From the NCBI GenBank assembly GCA_033182465.1, contig CP137324.1:682001-746000 (forward strand): a stretch of 64,000 nucleotides of DNA. Reading direction: 5' to 3'. The notes beneath the pieces are model-generated. The model did not search any database, was not told the origin of the DNA, and was given only the letters and a program-made list of their open reading frames with translations. The stretch comes from Sanghuangporus weigelae (lineage: Eukaryota > Basidiomycota > Agaricomycetes > Hymenochaetales > Hymenochaetaceae). Shown piece after piece: positions 47,974 to 59,829 of the stretch. A program made the position numbers and the translations under genes. Positions within the stretch are counted from its first letter, which is position 1. Every line of letters begins with the position of its first letter.

Positions 47974-49046
47974 TCACATATAGAGCCCTTGATTTTCGAT
48001 GTAATCGCCGACTCGCAACGGAATCATTGTTCTCCACTCTTGAGTACCTCCCATTCGCCTCCCACGCACTTCGGTTGAGCTAAGTGACATTTCATAGTCA
48101 GTCAGCAATATGAATGATACACTCCCGGCGGCGATGAATGGTTGGGCGATAGAAAGTGTTTCGTGTAATCTTTCCTGGTCCTGAGTGACCTGCTCCTCCT
48201 TCTGTAATGGCTGTCCCGCATGCAGTTGGCTAACTTGCTTTTGACCCCTCCAAGCACAGACGACTTCGGAACTGTCACCGGTCGGCGGCGATGCAAAGAA
48301 TTTGCGGAGAGCATCGTGCATGCCTATGAGAGAATTGTTGTAGTAACGAGGAGCAAGGAATCGTTCCAAAGTATCAAATCCCATGAGAAACGAGAGTTTG
48401 ATTTCCTTTCGTTTTGGGTCTTTGACTTCGGATTCCGAATCGTCGGAGCGAGGTCCGTCCAGATTTGTGACCAAGTTCCGCAGATATTGCCGCAAGACAG
48501 CAGACTTGCGCACGAAGGTCGGTTCATCGATGATGGCGACGGCGATATTCCCACGAGTCGGAGATGAACCGGGTTCTACTGGTGCGTCCTCGAGCTCTTT
48601 TGCCAGGAGCGTCATCAATTCCAGTCGCTGTTCGTAAGTTGATTCTCCTGGTTTAGGCGGGGCTTTATCCGCGTTGCGAACGGAGAGCAAGAGGAGACGC
48701 GCATCGTAGTCGATATGACGCGCCCGTTCCGACGGACTAGCGGAATCAGGAGGTCTTGAGCGCGCGAGGGCAAGATGAGCAAGAGTCGGAGGATTGAACG
48801 AGGAGTCGAGTACGGATATTCGAAGATCTGGTAGGTTATCGATATATGCATGACAAATGTTCTGTATATCAATCGCTGTACTTGAAGTTCTTCGATTTTC
48901 CGCCCACCTCGTTTTGAATCGCTTTCTTGAGTGCATTCCGTTCCTTGCGCTAGCGGTAGTGGCCACCGATCATGGGATTTATAAATGATGTGTGCTGCCT
49001 CTTTACGATCCTGCACATCACGGATGTATCGGGTGAGCTCTGTCAT
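47974..49046 (-). CDS. POF1-like nicotinamide mononucleotide adenylyltransferase
   Basis: Likely forms NAD+ from NMN and ATP, as yeast Pof1 is reported to do. Two exons (49046-48908 and 48827-47974) give 330 residues. Landmarks of the nucleotidyltransferase alpha/beta phosphodiesterase fold: VLDSSFNPPTLAHLALA, in which the [HT]xGH-type motif appears as TLAH; LLLSVRNADKAPPKPGES; IKLSFLMGFDTLERFLAPRYY; and STEVRGR near the C-terminus, the equivalent of the ISSTxxR motif. It resembles Pof1 more than the canonical Nma1/Nma2. An in-frame Met at 49185 would add 46 residues of Arg-rich sequence; I prefer 49046 (MTELTRYIRDVQDR). It converges on FAS with 167 bp between stops. Confidence 0.85.
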
Positions 49047-49569
49047 TCTAGCATGTGTTCTCAAGCGCGATACGAAAATTTGATGAATACGTCTAGGAAT
49101 CAGCTTGAAAGTGCGACTGCAAGTTGAAGGCACTGATGGAACAGCATCCCAGCCCAGGATTAGGACGACAATCCCTTGCATAGCCACACAATCAATTCGC
49201 AGTCAGAAGACAGACACGATCACAGTACGATCACTCAAGGAAAAAAGACTGTAAGACAGAAAGTCTACGATTATAAAACTGGCTAATCATATCACACGTA
49301 GGCTAAATAACAAGGCAGGCACCTCTATCCATGTGAAAATGACACAAGACTCGCCCAGTGCACGCCCATATAACAAGGAACCTGCCAAGGTGAGGTACGC
49401 ATGCATAGCATTTCTGCCAGACAGGGTATTCGGAGAAGTTGCAAGGCCTCTGAAATGCATTATGACGGAGGAAACTCTGAAGTTATCATCCCGCAGAAAG
49501 TGGATCAACTTGACAAATTACAGGATACCGAACATTTTTACTTCTAAGGACAAAGATAATTGCAGTGTC

Positions 49570-50175
49570 TAGTGTTCCGACCGTATGCGTATAATGCGTA
49601 TACGGCTTTCCGTATACGGAATACGGCCGTATCGTATAAGAGAAAAAGAAGAAAATATACGGCCGTATCCCGTATAGATTTGGGAAAGAAATGCCGTATA
49701 CGGCATATGCGCCATATACGGAACTCCGCCATGCCCTTTGGAAGGCTGCCTTCCATGCGGGGAGCAGATTGTTTTCTTTGGAAATCATAATTTGAGTGTT
49801 ACCAAGCACGGCAGGACTGGTGTCAGTAAAAATTTTGGCAATATGCAACCGGGTAAGCGATTATTCACACACATCCGGTGATCACATATACGCTGATCTG
49901 CCCAGACAACTATGAAAATCATCCTTAAGCACCATTATCAGTGCATTGAATCATCGAGATAAACTTTGAAGACTTTGAAAAATATTTGTTAGTATACCCT
50001 GATTTGGTAGAGTTACGGAACCTCCGTATACGCCGTATTCTCGTATACGGGTGTTCCGTATACGCCGTATTCCCGTATACGGGTGTTCCGTATCAGACCT
50101 TGACCACCAAATATACGGTCGTAGTAAAGCTCGAGTTATACGGCCGCATCCGTATACGATACGGTCGGAACCCTA
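49570..50175. mobile_element. hAT-like MITE rich in CGTATACG palindromes, with 8-bp TSD
   Basis: Exact 8-bp direct repeat GCAGTGTC at 49562-49569 and 50176-50183. Ends TAGTGTTCCGACCGTAT and, reversed from the right, TAGGGTTCCGACCGTAT. Both terminal ~170-bp regions are packed with overlapping palindromes (CGTATACG, CCGTATACGG, ATACGGCCGTAT). The centre is AT-rich. No transposase or other ORF. The 8-bp target duplication and TA-starting termini are those of hAT elements. The intact duplication points to a fairly recent insertion. Confidence 0.92.
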
Positions 50176-50183
50176 GCAGTGTC

Positions 50184-51413
50184 TCCATTGCATCGCGTAT
50201 TCAAACAATTCCCGGCCTGAATATCCTATCGCCACCTATCGTCGACTTCGATTCCATTGGGTGGAAATAGCGTCCAGATAATACAATTGAAGAGCTACTT
50301 ACCTATGAGGATTGTAAGAATCCGCCGATCATAGTATGCTTCCTGATGGCTGATGATCTCTATCAGCTGGCCATGCACGGCGAGTCGCATTGCTCTTTTG
50401 TCTCGATCGCAAAAGGAAACTGGCAAGAAATTAAGGGAGGCCCATCAATCTCCGCGAAGAACGACCATCAGTGTATGTTGAGGATGTCCATATGCAAGCA
50501 ACTTCTGCAGAACCGCCATCATAAGCTCGAGTGTTTTCATAGGCAAGGCGGATGAAATACAGTGCTCGCCACAAGCTCTCTTCAGCTCTCGTCCCGTTGG
50601 GAGCTGAAGCTTAGAATGGATAACCAAAGAGAACATTATCATCCCGATCGAATCATTGGATACAAAAGAATGGCGGTCGAATGAAAATATGGAAGCGGAA
50701 TCATGGCCTCGATATGAGGCCCCATTAGGCCAGTGCGAGTGAGAATTGTACTGTCGGAAGAGGATATACGAGAGAATCCATGGGAAGGCATGGCTTAAAT
50801 GATATGTTTCACGACTTGCGGATCTTGCGTTCACCAGTGTTCGTGACTACTCGAGCTATAAATTCAATTCTCGAGAACGTGTCCATTACACGGCGAGGGG
50901 ATATGCTAAAGGAGGACAATGGTAGGTAGGGGATAAATTGACTCACGTGACTGAAGGAATGGAGAGAACCAAAATGGCAGAAACAATAAAAATAACTTAA
51001 ACCTGCGTCTGCAGTTCAATATGGCGGATTTCTTCTTCTCTTTCGCATTTTCTTCGACTGCTCGTGCGTATCGTCGCAATCGTCGAAAAACACATCCTTA
51101 GCTGCGGCAAGGACAGCGAGGGCGACAAAGGAAGAGCGTGAGTGCGTAGCGTGTTATCTAGATCCTCCGAGCCAGAGCCGTTCACCACCGGCTGACCAGC
51201 TGCTATTCCGGTCTCAGATTTGCCCAAGCGTCGTCGGTCGTCGTCGTTTCAGACGAGCACACGGTAGCCACTTAGCTGTGTACAGCACTTACGAAGAGAG
51301 AAAGTGGGTCTGCGGCGACGTGCCCTCCTTGGCTTTGCTATCGGCGTTGCGCTGTGCTCATTTTCACACAAGCATAATCACGCGTCCGTAGCCAAAGTGG
51401 GAGCCGTTGCCAC
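50184..51413. other. Region upstream of PB1-like gene, possible coding relic
   Basis: The minus strand of 50340-50840 reads as open, protein-like sequence in pieces (for example LELMMAVLQKLLAYGHPQHT) but in frames I cannot join into a gene, and I do not recognise it. The remainder up to 51413 is promoter-like with no other gene. Confidence 0.4.
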
Positions 51414-54400
51414 ATGCAGGCCATAAGCTTTACTGGCCGAGTAGTATGTCGCCGTTGGTTTCGCCACTTATCTCTTAACTTATCTCATGCTCGTTCTCCA
51501 GGGTACCGACGATGGCCCGCCCTCCACCGACGCATACAAGAGGGCGGTCTACAAGCAACCTCCTCGTCACTTTGCAGTTCAAGTATTACCTCCGCAAAAG
51601 TTCGGTTAGTCGCGCTTTTTACCTAACGGGGCATAGATGGTATTGATATGAAGTCCAGGCAATGCTTTTAGCTATGGCATGCTCATCACGCCTCTCAATG
51701 ACAGCCATGACCGCCATTCGATCATATCAGGAACTTCTGGCTCTTCCGGATCTAGCAGTGGATCACAAACAAGCACGGCAGTCCAAACGATTGTCGATAC
51801 TTCAACGACTGCGCCTCTTGCAACTGAATATGAAGCCTGGCGTCGGTGGGAAGACTGCCTTTACTTCCAGGACCTTCTCGAGGCTCAGTACTCGCTGATG
51901 TCGAAGGAGAAGCGTGCAAGATTACTTGCTGGTAAGGGAGTAAAAAAGAATGGCATGTATGAGCACGAAGATCCCATCCGCCGACTCCATCGAGCTGCAT
52001 CATTCGAATCCTTGCCTCCCGGCCCAGATCCTAACATGATTGCTAAGGATGTCCACGAATTGCTTCCGCGCCTGACGAAGAAAGGCACCGTATTCAAAGC
52101 AAGCAAAGAAACTATTGAGCAACGTGGACGGGAGTTCAAAGCGCTTATCGAGACTCTTCTTCACGAAGGAGATGACGTTCAGGCCCTAATCAAAGAACTA
52201 CGTCAGTTACGAGTCGTGCGTGACTTCTTTGGGTTCTGGCGCCGAGACCAGGATCGCATAGAGAAGCAGCTGGGCAAAGACGTAGACAGGTCCACTTTGC
52301 GCGGGCGTTCGGAATCTCTTGGATCGCGTGCCTCGAGCATCTTTAGTAGCTCAGGAAATTCAGGAATCTACTTCAACCCAAGCAACTTGTCTCTGCAACT
52401 GCCCAGTCCCAATGCATCGGAGCAGGCACCGACGAATAGGAGCCCGCGTCGACCGGCATTCATGCAGAGTGGGAAACTCGCCATCAATCTCGTACCACCG
52501 TCTCCCAATGAAGCGGGACCCAGCAACGAGAGTGCAACACCTCGAAGGCGAGCGCAGACTCTTCAGGATACGACGAGTGCGGGGCCAGGCTTATCAGTGA
52601 ACACATCGGGCACTGAGCTACGCGATCCACCTGCTTCAGCACCCGCAAACATGAACTTCACCGACGCAATGGATAACGGATACAGCTCTGACTCGGCGAG
52701 TACGACAAGTAACAGGTTGCCGATGTCTCCGCGGTCATTCAGTACTGCGTCATCATCTGGCTCACCTCCGTCATCTCGCATGACGCGGCCTGGATCTCCT
52801 CGGTCTCACATGGAAATACGCTACAGTGATATCATTCTGGCGGAAGACCCTGACGCGCAAAGAAAAAGCAAAATCGAAGATAAGAGCAATCCCGTTATTG
52901 TGGACTTGGAGGATGGCGATGGATTACCATTCGATTCGGACGAGATGTTTGTTGGGCACGAGCGTGGGTATCTGGTGTCGGACAGTATAGAGTCGCGATT
53001 GGGAGGATACCATGCCTTGCAGCATCTTACGATAAAGGAGGAGGATGAGTCTGAGCTTGACGATGAAAATAATGGCTTCAAGTTTGATGATCAGTCTAAT
53101 TCTCAGCCATCTGGATCTAGTACTGGGCATGAGACGGCTGAATCAACGAGATTCTCCATTCAATCGAGCTTTACTGACGCGGACAGCCACACGGAAAGGC
53201 CGAATAGTGCTGTGTGGAGTTCTTACTCGGTACCGGCCCCGTCAGATCGTGCAGCTGCCGCGCACGCGGAAGCGCTGCGGGCATTGACGGGTGGACGTGC
53301 TTCAGTTCCAACGTCAGGTCAGCACCTAGCGCCAGCGGAGGCGCCGTCGGCGCGGTCTTCTGTTCTCACGACGACCTCGGGCTCAGGCTCAGGCTCAGGG
53401 TCTTCGTCGCGCTCAACAAATTCTGGCAATGCGCTTTCATCGGACACGCAGTCAAGCGTCGATGTGAGACCTTACTCGTATCAAAGTTCCATTGCTTCTT
53501 GCGAAGATATAGATCGCAAACTTTCCTCATCCCCAATCATTCTTCACTCCCCCTTACTTGAGGACGACGAGTTTGAGGCCAGTTTTCCTACAGAGTATCG
53601 GCAGAGCGTCTCTTCGTCGGATTATCGACCTCACGACTCTATCAGCAGCGTTCGGACCTTCATGACCGAAACTTCTATGGATACGATGATCCCTCCACCA
53701 CGGCAGCCGCATCCTAGTCCTGCTCGATTCGTAGGAGTTTCGCCATCTACATCAAGGCCTCATGTAGAGAACGGAACCACTTTGGCGGGTTCGGACTTGC
53801 GAAATTCGCGACCTCCTGTTAGGACGATTTCTACTCGGAACCCTCAGGACGGTGTCAACATGGATGCATATTTCTATGGTAAGTGCATCAAAAATGGTGA
53901 TATACTATTTCCTTCTAACTTGCACATATAGGATTTAGCCCCGTCCATTCGCCAACTGAAACCAGAGTCAACGATCCTCGAGAAGTCGTCAATGCTTCTC
54001 TGACTGAGTCAGACAGCAATCGTTCAAGACCGTTGCATAACAGATTTGCTGGACAATTCAGTCCTCCGACATCTTACCCAACATCTCCCGGTTTGTATTC
54101 AAACGTCCGCAACCCCATAAAGCCTGTGGGCGCCCCATCACCATCCATGAGGTCCGTTAGCCCTTCTCCAAGCATAAGTTCCTACGCACCATCCATAGTT
54201 GCCTCTATGTCCGAAGAGTCTGGCATGAATGTGGTCTCGATAAAAGCCATCTATGGGGAACACATCGTCGCGTTCAGGATCGATAAAAGCAGCTCGCTCG
54301 CAGACGTACGCGATAAGCTGTGGCATAAGCTCGCCGATCAACAAGATGTCACGCTTCCTGATAGCTTCTCGCTGGCATTCAAGCCGCCTGGTCCTGGTCG

Positions 54401-54572
54401 GGTCCAGCAACTTCGGAAGCTTGCTGGACGTGCGCGTTCGAGTTCGGCGTCGAGTGTAGGCATGACGGATCCCAGCTCTCTGAGGATAATGTTCTCTCAA
54501 CGCGACTGGCTGGATGCTGTTGGTTCTTGCCCTCCTGGAGCAAAACTCACACTTCATGTTCTTAATCGTTAA
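51414..54572 (+). CDS. Large Ser-rich protein with C-terminal PB1-like domain
   Basis: Four exons (51414-51443, 51502-51604, 51659-53878, 53932-54572), 997 residues. Residues ~90-200 form a charged helical domain (EAWRRWEDCLYFQDLLEAQY, DPIRRLHRAASFESLPPGPD, ELRQLRVVRDFFGFWRRD) that looks conserved. The middle ~600 residues are Ser/Pro/Thr/Asp-rich and low-complexity, with SGSGSGSGSSS encoded by a GGCTCA repeat. The last ~95 residues (VVSIKAIYGEHIVAFRIDKS to WLDAVGSCPPGAKLTLHVLN) fit the PB1 ubiquitin-like fold: a basic Lys on strand 1, a strand-turn-helix (SLADVRDKLWHKL), and an insert before LRIMFSQRDW. PB1 domains mediate scaffold interactions in polarity and NADPH-oxidase complexes; here that is inference. 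The first two exons are less certain than the rest. Confidence 0.75.
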
Positions 54573-55007
54573 AATTTTCGTTTCCCATTTTTTATCCCAT
54601 TCGACCCTTTTCTGTGTCACCAAATTTTGCATACCCGACATGAACGCAATTTTTTTGCGCCTTGGTTGCGCATTTTGAATATCTTTAACTCCCTTTCGTA
54701 ATTCTTTGGAACTTAAAGTTGTTTATGCAATCCGGATTCAATCCTATTCTATTTACATCCACATTCACATATTTTAGTTTCGGAACCTTTTTGTCTTATC
54801 TTCCTTGTGCAATTCAATTGGTTCTTCAGTCTTCAAACTTTGAATGATACGAGCCCCTTTTCCGGGTTGAGGATTGCGCCGACATATTGCTTTTGCTTTG
54901 AGAGTTTGCACCGCCTGCTCAGAGACACGAGGTAGAACCATGTGCATAAAGATATGCTCGCGTGTGTATTCAGCACCAATAAACGCAAGTATGTGAGAGT
55001 ATTACTA
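54573..55007. other. Intergenic between convergent genes
   Basis: 435 bp, T-rich in the first part. 3' flanks of the PB1-like gene and ARP10. No gene seen. Confidence 0.5.
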
Positions 55008-57079
55008 TCAACTCTCATCCATCTGTATAGGAGTAACTTCGATCCGTGGTGGACGAGGTGCTGGAGGTGCACCAGGCGGCAAAACCGCTCTCGTCCAATC
55101 AGGTAAATGGAAGCCCGGTCGTTTTGTCGGAATGGAGCTTGCGAGCGCAGCAAGGTCCTCTTCCTCCATATCTTCTTCCCCTGCTTCTGCTTCGTCCCAT
55201 TTCTCTCGCGGGATCTCTGCGCCGCTGATTTTCATTGCTCTGTTGGAATTAGAAGAATCAGGCGACTTGTTTGGACGGAAAAGAACGGAAATAAGTGAGA
55301 AACGCACCCTGCGAGCGACCCACCTACCCACGGAAGCATTGCCGGTGTGAAGGCAGGTGCCTTTCCGGCACTTGTTGTGATATTTGAGTCGGACTGTCGA
55401 GATGAGGGATTGTTGAGGATTGCGATATATGGCGCAAGTGGACGGAGTGGAGAATAAGGGTCGTAAGGGGGTAGGGAAGGTCGATTAGATCTCGAAGGAC
55501 TTCTATATGTGAGCTCGCGTGTGAGCAGACGGACGAGTTCGTTGTGTAATCGTGGGATGAAGCCAGGAAGCATTGCGGTCCCGCCGACTACCAAAATTGA
55601 TCCTGCGAGTGCTCGTCTTAAATCGACGGGAACGCGTAACAAGGCGTCGAGGATAATTTCCGCGACGCTGCCTTCATCTACATCTCCGCCTTCGAAGAGC
55701 ACCTCTGCAGCGCGCTCGCGTACCCATCCTGGTATACGCAGGGTTCCCTGCCCAGTGCCGGTATTCTGAGACGGCGGAGGGTCTACACGTACAAGCAGAT
55801 CAGTTGCAGTCGAATAATGACTGTACATGGTCGCGATTGCTTGAAGGTGTCGTTCGCCAGATGCTCGGTCAAACCCTTCAGCGGCAGCGCCAGAACCAGA
55901 ACCAGAGCCTGTCCCTGCTCGACTTAGTGCACGCGTCAGCGACGTCAGACCTGATGGAGATGTGATCGAAGAGAGACGACTTGAAGGAGGTGAAGCAGGC
56001 GTGTTCACTCCCGACTCCACCTCCGGCTGGCTTGAATCACTGGGCGGAATCTCCGGTTCTATTGACCCATCATCCGCAAAAGACGTTGGTACATGCATTT
56101 CAGAATCAATCATCTCGCCGACGAAACAACACCGTGCTTTAATATCTTCCATCACGGCATCCGTCAGCACTTCTTCCGGCACGCGCATCGATCGTGTTGC
56201 GACTGGTATATTGGCTGCGCCTCCGAGGGTTGTTAGTGGAGGAATGTACGTTGCGAACATGAGTACCAAGGCTCGCAAGTGCAGAGTGAAGCGGCTGCCT
56301 GCTAGAGGTGTAGTTTTTAGTTGAGGAAATAGAGGGCGGGATGCAAATATCTTTTGTTGCCAGGATTAGCACAGATTTCTAAATAGCATTATCTTCCAGC
56401 TTACGGGAAGAACGGTGGATTCAAGATATCCACAGTCGAGAACTAGTCCAGTCATTCTTCCGACAGCGAGTAATGCTAACATGTGGCTCGAAACAAAGGA
56501 AAGGAACGGAATCTTGATGTATATTAGATCTGCAGTTTGCGCGAGGACGAGTTCACGAACCTGTAAGTTATCAAAGAGCACACTGGCCATCATGTCTTTG
56601 ATATTCAAGGGCAGGAAAGGATGCTCGACAATGATGACTTTACGAGACTTGGGGTCTGTCAGAAGAATTCTGAGAATGAGATTAAAACTACACTCGGAGT
56701 GTAGATAAGTTTGCCAGACTCACTCATGGAATACTTTTCGTAATCTGTCCTGGAGTTTAACCTTTAACATCCTATCCTCCTCTTCGCGTTCAGCGTTCCC
56801 TGGTTCTCGGCTCAAGCTCCATAAGGATGTTCGGTTACCAGTTTCAGCAAAGAACACCTCCCGAGGGCGCCCTTCGCCACTGAATCCGACTTTCCATACG
56901 CGTGAGCCTGGGTCTATGATGATACGATCCTCTGTGCCGTACAACGAATGTCGACGCGTTGTCGCATAATGAGGCGACGAGTGGAGAGCGGAGGCTGCCG
57001 AAGCAGCAAGGCGGCTACCCACGGGAGTTGTTGGATCCGTAGCGCCTTTCGAGCGAGGTGTTGATGTTACGTTGGCCAT
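55008..57079 (-). CDS. ARP10: Actin-related protein 10 (dynactin pointed-end subunit)
   Basis: ARP10/Arp11 caps the pointed end of the Arp1 filament in dynactin, the dynein adaptor. Four exons: 57079-56724, 56669-56405, 56350-55308 and 55239-55008; 631 residues. Actin-fold landmarks: DRIIIDPGSRVWKVGFSGEGRPRE (phosphate-1 region), LLTDPKSRKVIIVEHPFLP, TGLVLDCGYLESTVLPIF (phosphate-2), SILVVGGTAMLPGFIPRL, and WVGGSLAG near the end. Compared with actin there is a large Ser/Pro/Gly insertion around residues 280-360 (including AGTGSGSGSGAAAEG) and a ~50-residue Pro-rich tail, which explain the length. The N-terminal ~45 residues before the actin fold are low-complexity. An in-frame Met at 57139 would add 20 residues. 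Start 133 bp from that of CTF8 on the other strand. Confidence 0.88.
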
Positions 57080-57212
57080 CGTTGGAAGCCGCAAGTCGCG
57101 TTGAATTCGAAGAAAGCTGAGCCCGCTTACATAACGCATTTCTGTGAACGCGTCGCGTCGCGTGAATCGCGCGTCTTTAATTTGTTACCGCGTCCAACTC
57201 GCTACTATCTCA

Positions 57213-57699
57213 ATGATCATCACCATTAACACGCCAGAGAGATCGGACAAGCCATTAACGAAGTTCCCTCCTCAACTCGCGAAACTTGGAAGTGATGAAC
57301 TCATTCTTATAGAGCTACAAGGCACGTTTCACGTTGAAGGTGACGCGTCTGGTCAGCTAGCTGCCCGGCTTAGACTTGACAACGTAAGTCATGGTATCTC
57401 GAGCTTGAGCACTGAAGTTTACAATCTTGTAGGAGACCAAACCGACTATGCTCATCGGTCATAATCTTCTCGAGGGAAAAATTGTCAATCTGTCGAAGCC
57501 ACTTGCCGTGCTACGCAAGAAGGCTCTCCATGACGATCCTATGCAGGTCGACAGTGAAGCATCGCAGGAGGATACGGGGAGGGCATGCGAATATGATATG
57601 GTAGCTGTCGTGAAACGCAAAGTACTGTTCTCCAAGCGACCCATGCCGGTGGTGAATACAGTATCTGTCGCGACGAATGGAAGTACGAAGACAGAATGA
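57213..57699 (+). CDS. CTF8: Chromosome transmission fidelity protein CTF8
   Basis: CTF8 is a small subunit of the alternative clamp loader Ctf18-RFC (with Dcc1), needed for sister-chromatid cohesion and replication checkpoints. Two exons, 57213-57383 and 57433-57699, give 145 residues, the normal size. Family features: short N-terminal strand MIITINTP, the central LIELQGTFHVEG (usually the best conserved stretch, ELQG), then MLIGHNLLEGKIVNLSKPLAVL (the IGxHxLxGKxxxLxKP motif) and the C-terminal strand YDMVAVVKRKVLFSKRP. An acidic insert (DDPMQVDSEASQEDTG) separates the last two. It shares a short divergent promoter with ARP10. Confidence 0.93.
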
Positions 57700-58208
57700 T
57701 ACGTACGCCGCTAACTCGTCGTTTCTTATGAGTGAAGCTCAGGCTCATGTAGACAAGTATTGCTCTTTTCTCACTATGATCTTCGGACTGGCTCGGCGTG
57801 ACACCTGGATATCATTCCCTTGGATCAAGCGACACGTCGAACCGCGTTTGTGCTCTATCTCTTGCATACTGGAGTCTGGACAGCGTCGGTCTATTGGACA
57901 TCTCCGACTGCTATCCCTCATACTTGTTTGAATATGCATGGATGGAGTTCCAAGAGGGATTGATGTGTGTTCGGCGTACATAGTCGCAAATTGACTTCAC
58001 GTAAGTTGACTTCACGTTGACTAGGCTCAATAATCCAGCAGTATATATTGCTAGAGAACTGAAGACGAAATATAAAACGTACAGCATGCATAATTTATTT
58101 AATATTTTACGACAAGAAAAATAGTTTCCGCTGTTCCCCGGATCGCGCACGTGACGCAACCTATGTAGAAAAACACAATGGTCTTGGCTTGTGCTTTTTA
58201 CTCGGGTG

Positions 58209-58869
58209 ATGTCTCTGCTGCACTGTACGCTCAAGTCTTTGTTATTGCCATGGCTATCTGACTGCAGCGTTTTGAGTAGTGCTACCTCAGACACCAGGGC
58301 TGCTGCCGAAATGGCAGCTCCTCGTCTCAACAATGGCCTTGTTCAACACTGTGCAGTGCTTCACCACGACGAAGTTGACAAGGAGGCTTTATGCCCAAGC
58401 GCCTATCGGTCAGTTGATGCATTTTTTTGTGCATAGAGGATTTGGGCTGGACCAGCCGTTCGCTCTACTAGTGACGGATCTGCAGGCGCGTACTTTTGCT
58501 ATTTGGACGTTGGCCTCGGCGATCGTACGATTCTACGCGGCGTATAACATCACTGATAAAGCGTACGTACGTCTATCTCATTCTTCGCATTTCCTTTTTA
58601 CATGTATGCAATGCATTCATTTTCTTCGTATAGTGTATACGACATCACTCTGTTCACGTATTTGCTCGCTTTCGGACATTTCTCGTCGGAAGTGTTCATC
58701 TACCGCACCGCAAAATTCTTCTCCCCTGTCTTGAGCACCTTCGTTGTTGCTTGTAAGTTCTCTTCCTCTTTTGCACTCGATTGTTTTTTGGGATCCTGAC
58801 GTTACTTGAGCTACGTCTCTGGTTTGGATGGTGCTGCAATATGACTATTACGTGAAATCCAGTAATTAA
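58209..58869 (+). CDS. ERG28: Ergosterol biosynthesis scaffold ERG28
   Basis: ERG28 is an ER membrane scaffold that tethers the C-4 demethylation enzymes of sterol synthesis. Five exons (58209-58224, 58280-58408, 58472-58562, 58634-58752, 58811-58869) encode 137 residues, the usual length. MSLLHLLPQTPGLLPKWQLL opens the protein, followed by FNTVQCF, LQARTFAIWTLASAIVRFYA, YNITDKAVYDITLFTYLLAF and the end WMVLQYDYYVKSS. Four hydrophobic segments are visible, as expected. The first exon is only 16 nt. I chose it because MSLL fits the family and the phase matches; another upstream ATG at 58178 would give MVLACAFYS instead. Confidence 0.9.
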
Positions 58870-59829
58870 TGATAGCACGTTGCGTTGTCGCGTCTTACAA
58901 AATCCTAACGATCTATCTTGAATGGATCCCAGATGTCGTCCCTTGACAGCATAATGGAATCATTCAAGATCTTTCAGGATTGATTTGACCGTGATGTGAT
59001 GTCGCTCAAATTTAGTAGTCCGGATGGTAGGCGACTGAGTTTCAACACGAACCTACACCTGCCTACACGTAAGTGAATATTTCACGGAGGCTGAAAAAAA
59101 TGACCGTATCCGGTCGTGATCCGCTTCGATCATGACACTCTGATTTTCGAATTAAAAGCTCCAGCACGCTTAGCGGGCGATGTTAGGCGATGGTCCCATC
59201 ATCATTGGCTCTGACAACTGATAATCACATACTAGCACATTGGGAACGCGTGTTGTTTTATGGTCAACTGCATTGTGTGGTTATAGTTCGGCAATATACT
59301 ATTCATTCAGGCTAGGAGATTAGATGGACTTCCCGACAAAACAGCAACCAATGCCTTGTCTAATAGATGAAATGATAGATTGGGTTCCGTAGGTACAGTA
59401 AATATTAATGAATAGGTGAGCCCGCTGACACCCAGAAAACATGAAAACTGAATATTGATACGGTGCGTGAGGATGTGATGCATGCCAAAAGAACCCGAAT
59501 ATGGAAAGGATGATACATTACAGATAATTTACGAGACGAAGATAGACGGATGGAAGAGAACAGGAGATCATTAAATGTAACACGGAAAGGACAGAAAAGA
59601 GACAGAAGACAGAGCAAGAGCCAGACAGGAACTAACAGAGCTGGAAACAGACAGGTGAAGAGGGACCGACGCAGAAGAAACAGAGACGGAGAAGAATAGA
59701 AAAAGAGAGAGGGAGTAACAAAAGAGTCTAGAGTTGCAACTTACAAAGGATCGGTATTACTAGTTTGAAGAGCAAGTATGAATGACGTAGAGAAAGTATT
59801 AAACGAATGAAAAAAAGGCAAAAAAAAAA
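58870..59829. other. 960 bp between convergent genes
   Basis: No gene or RNA recognised. The right third is purine-rich on the plus strand (repeated GAGACAGA-like words), consistent with the 3' UTR of the minus-strand gene that follows. Confidence 0.5.

Noticed and set aside
49570-50175. CGTATACG repeats considered as a CRISPR-like or satellite array
   Set aside because: The words overlap irregularly, have no uniform spacers, and are bounded by TIRs and an 8-bp TSD in a fungal genome; a MITE explains them.
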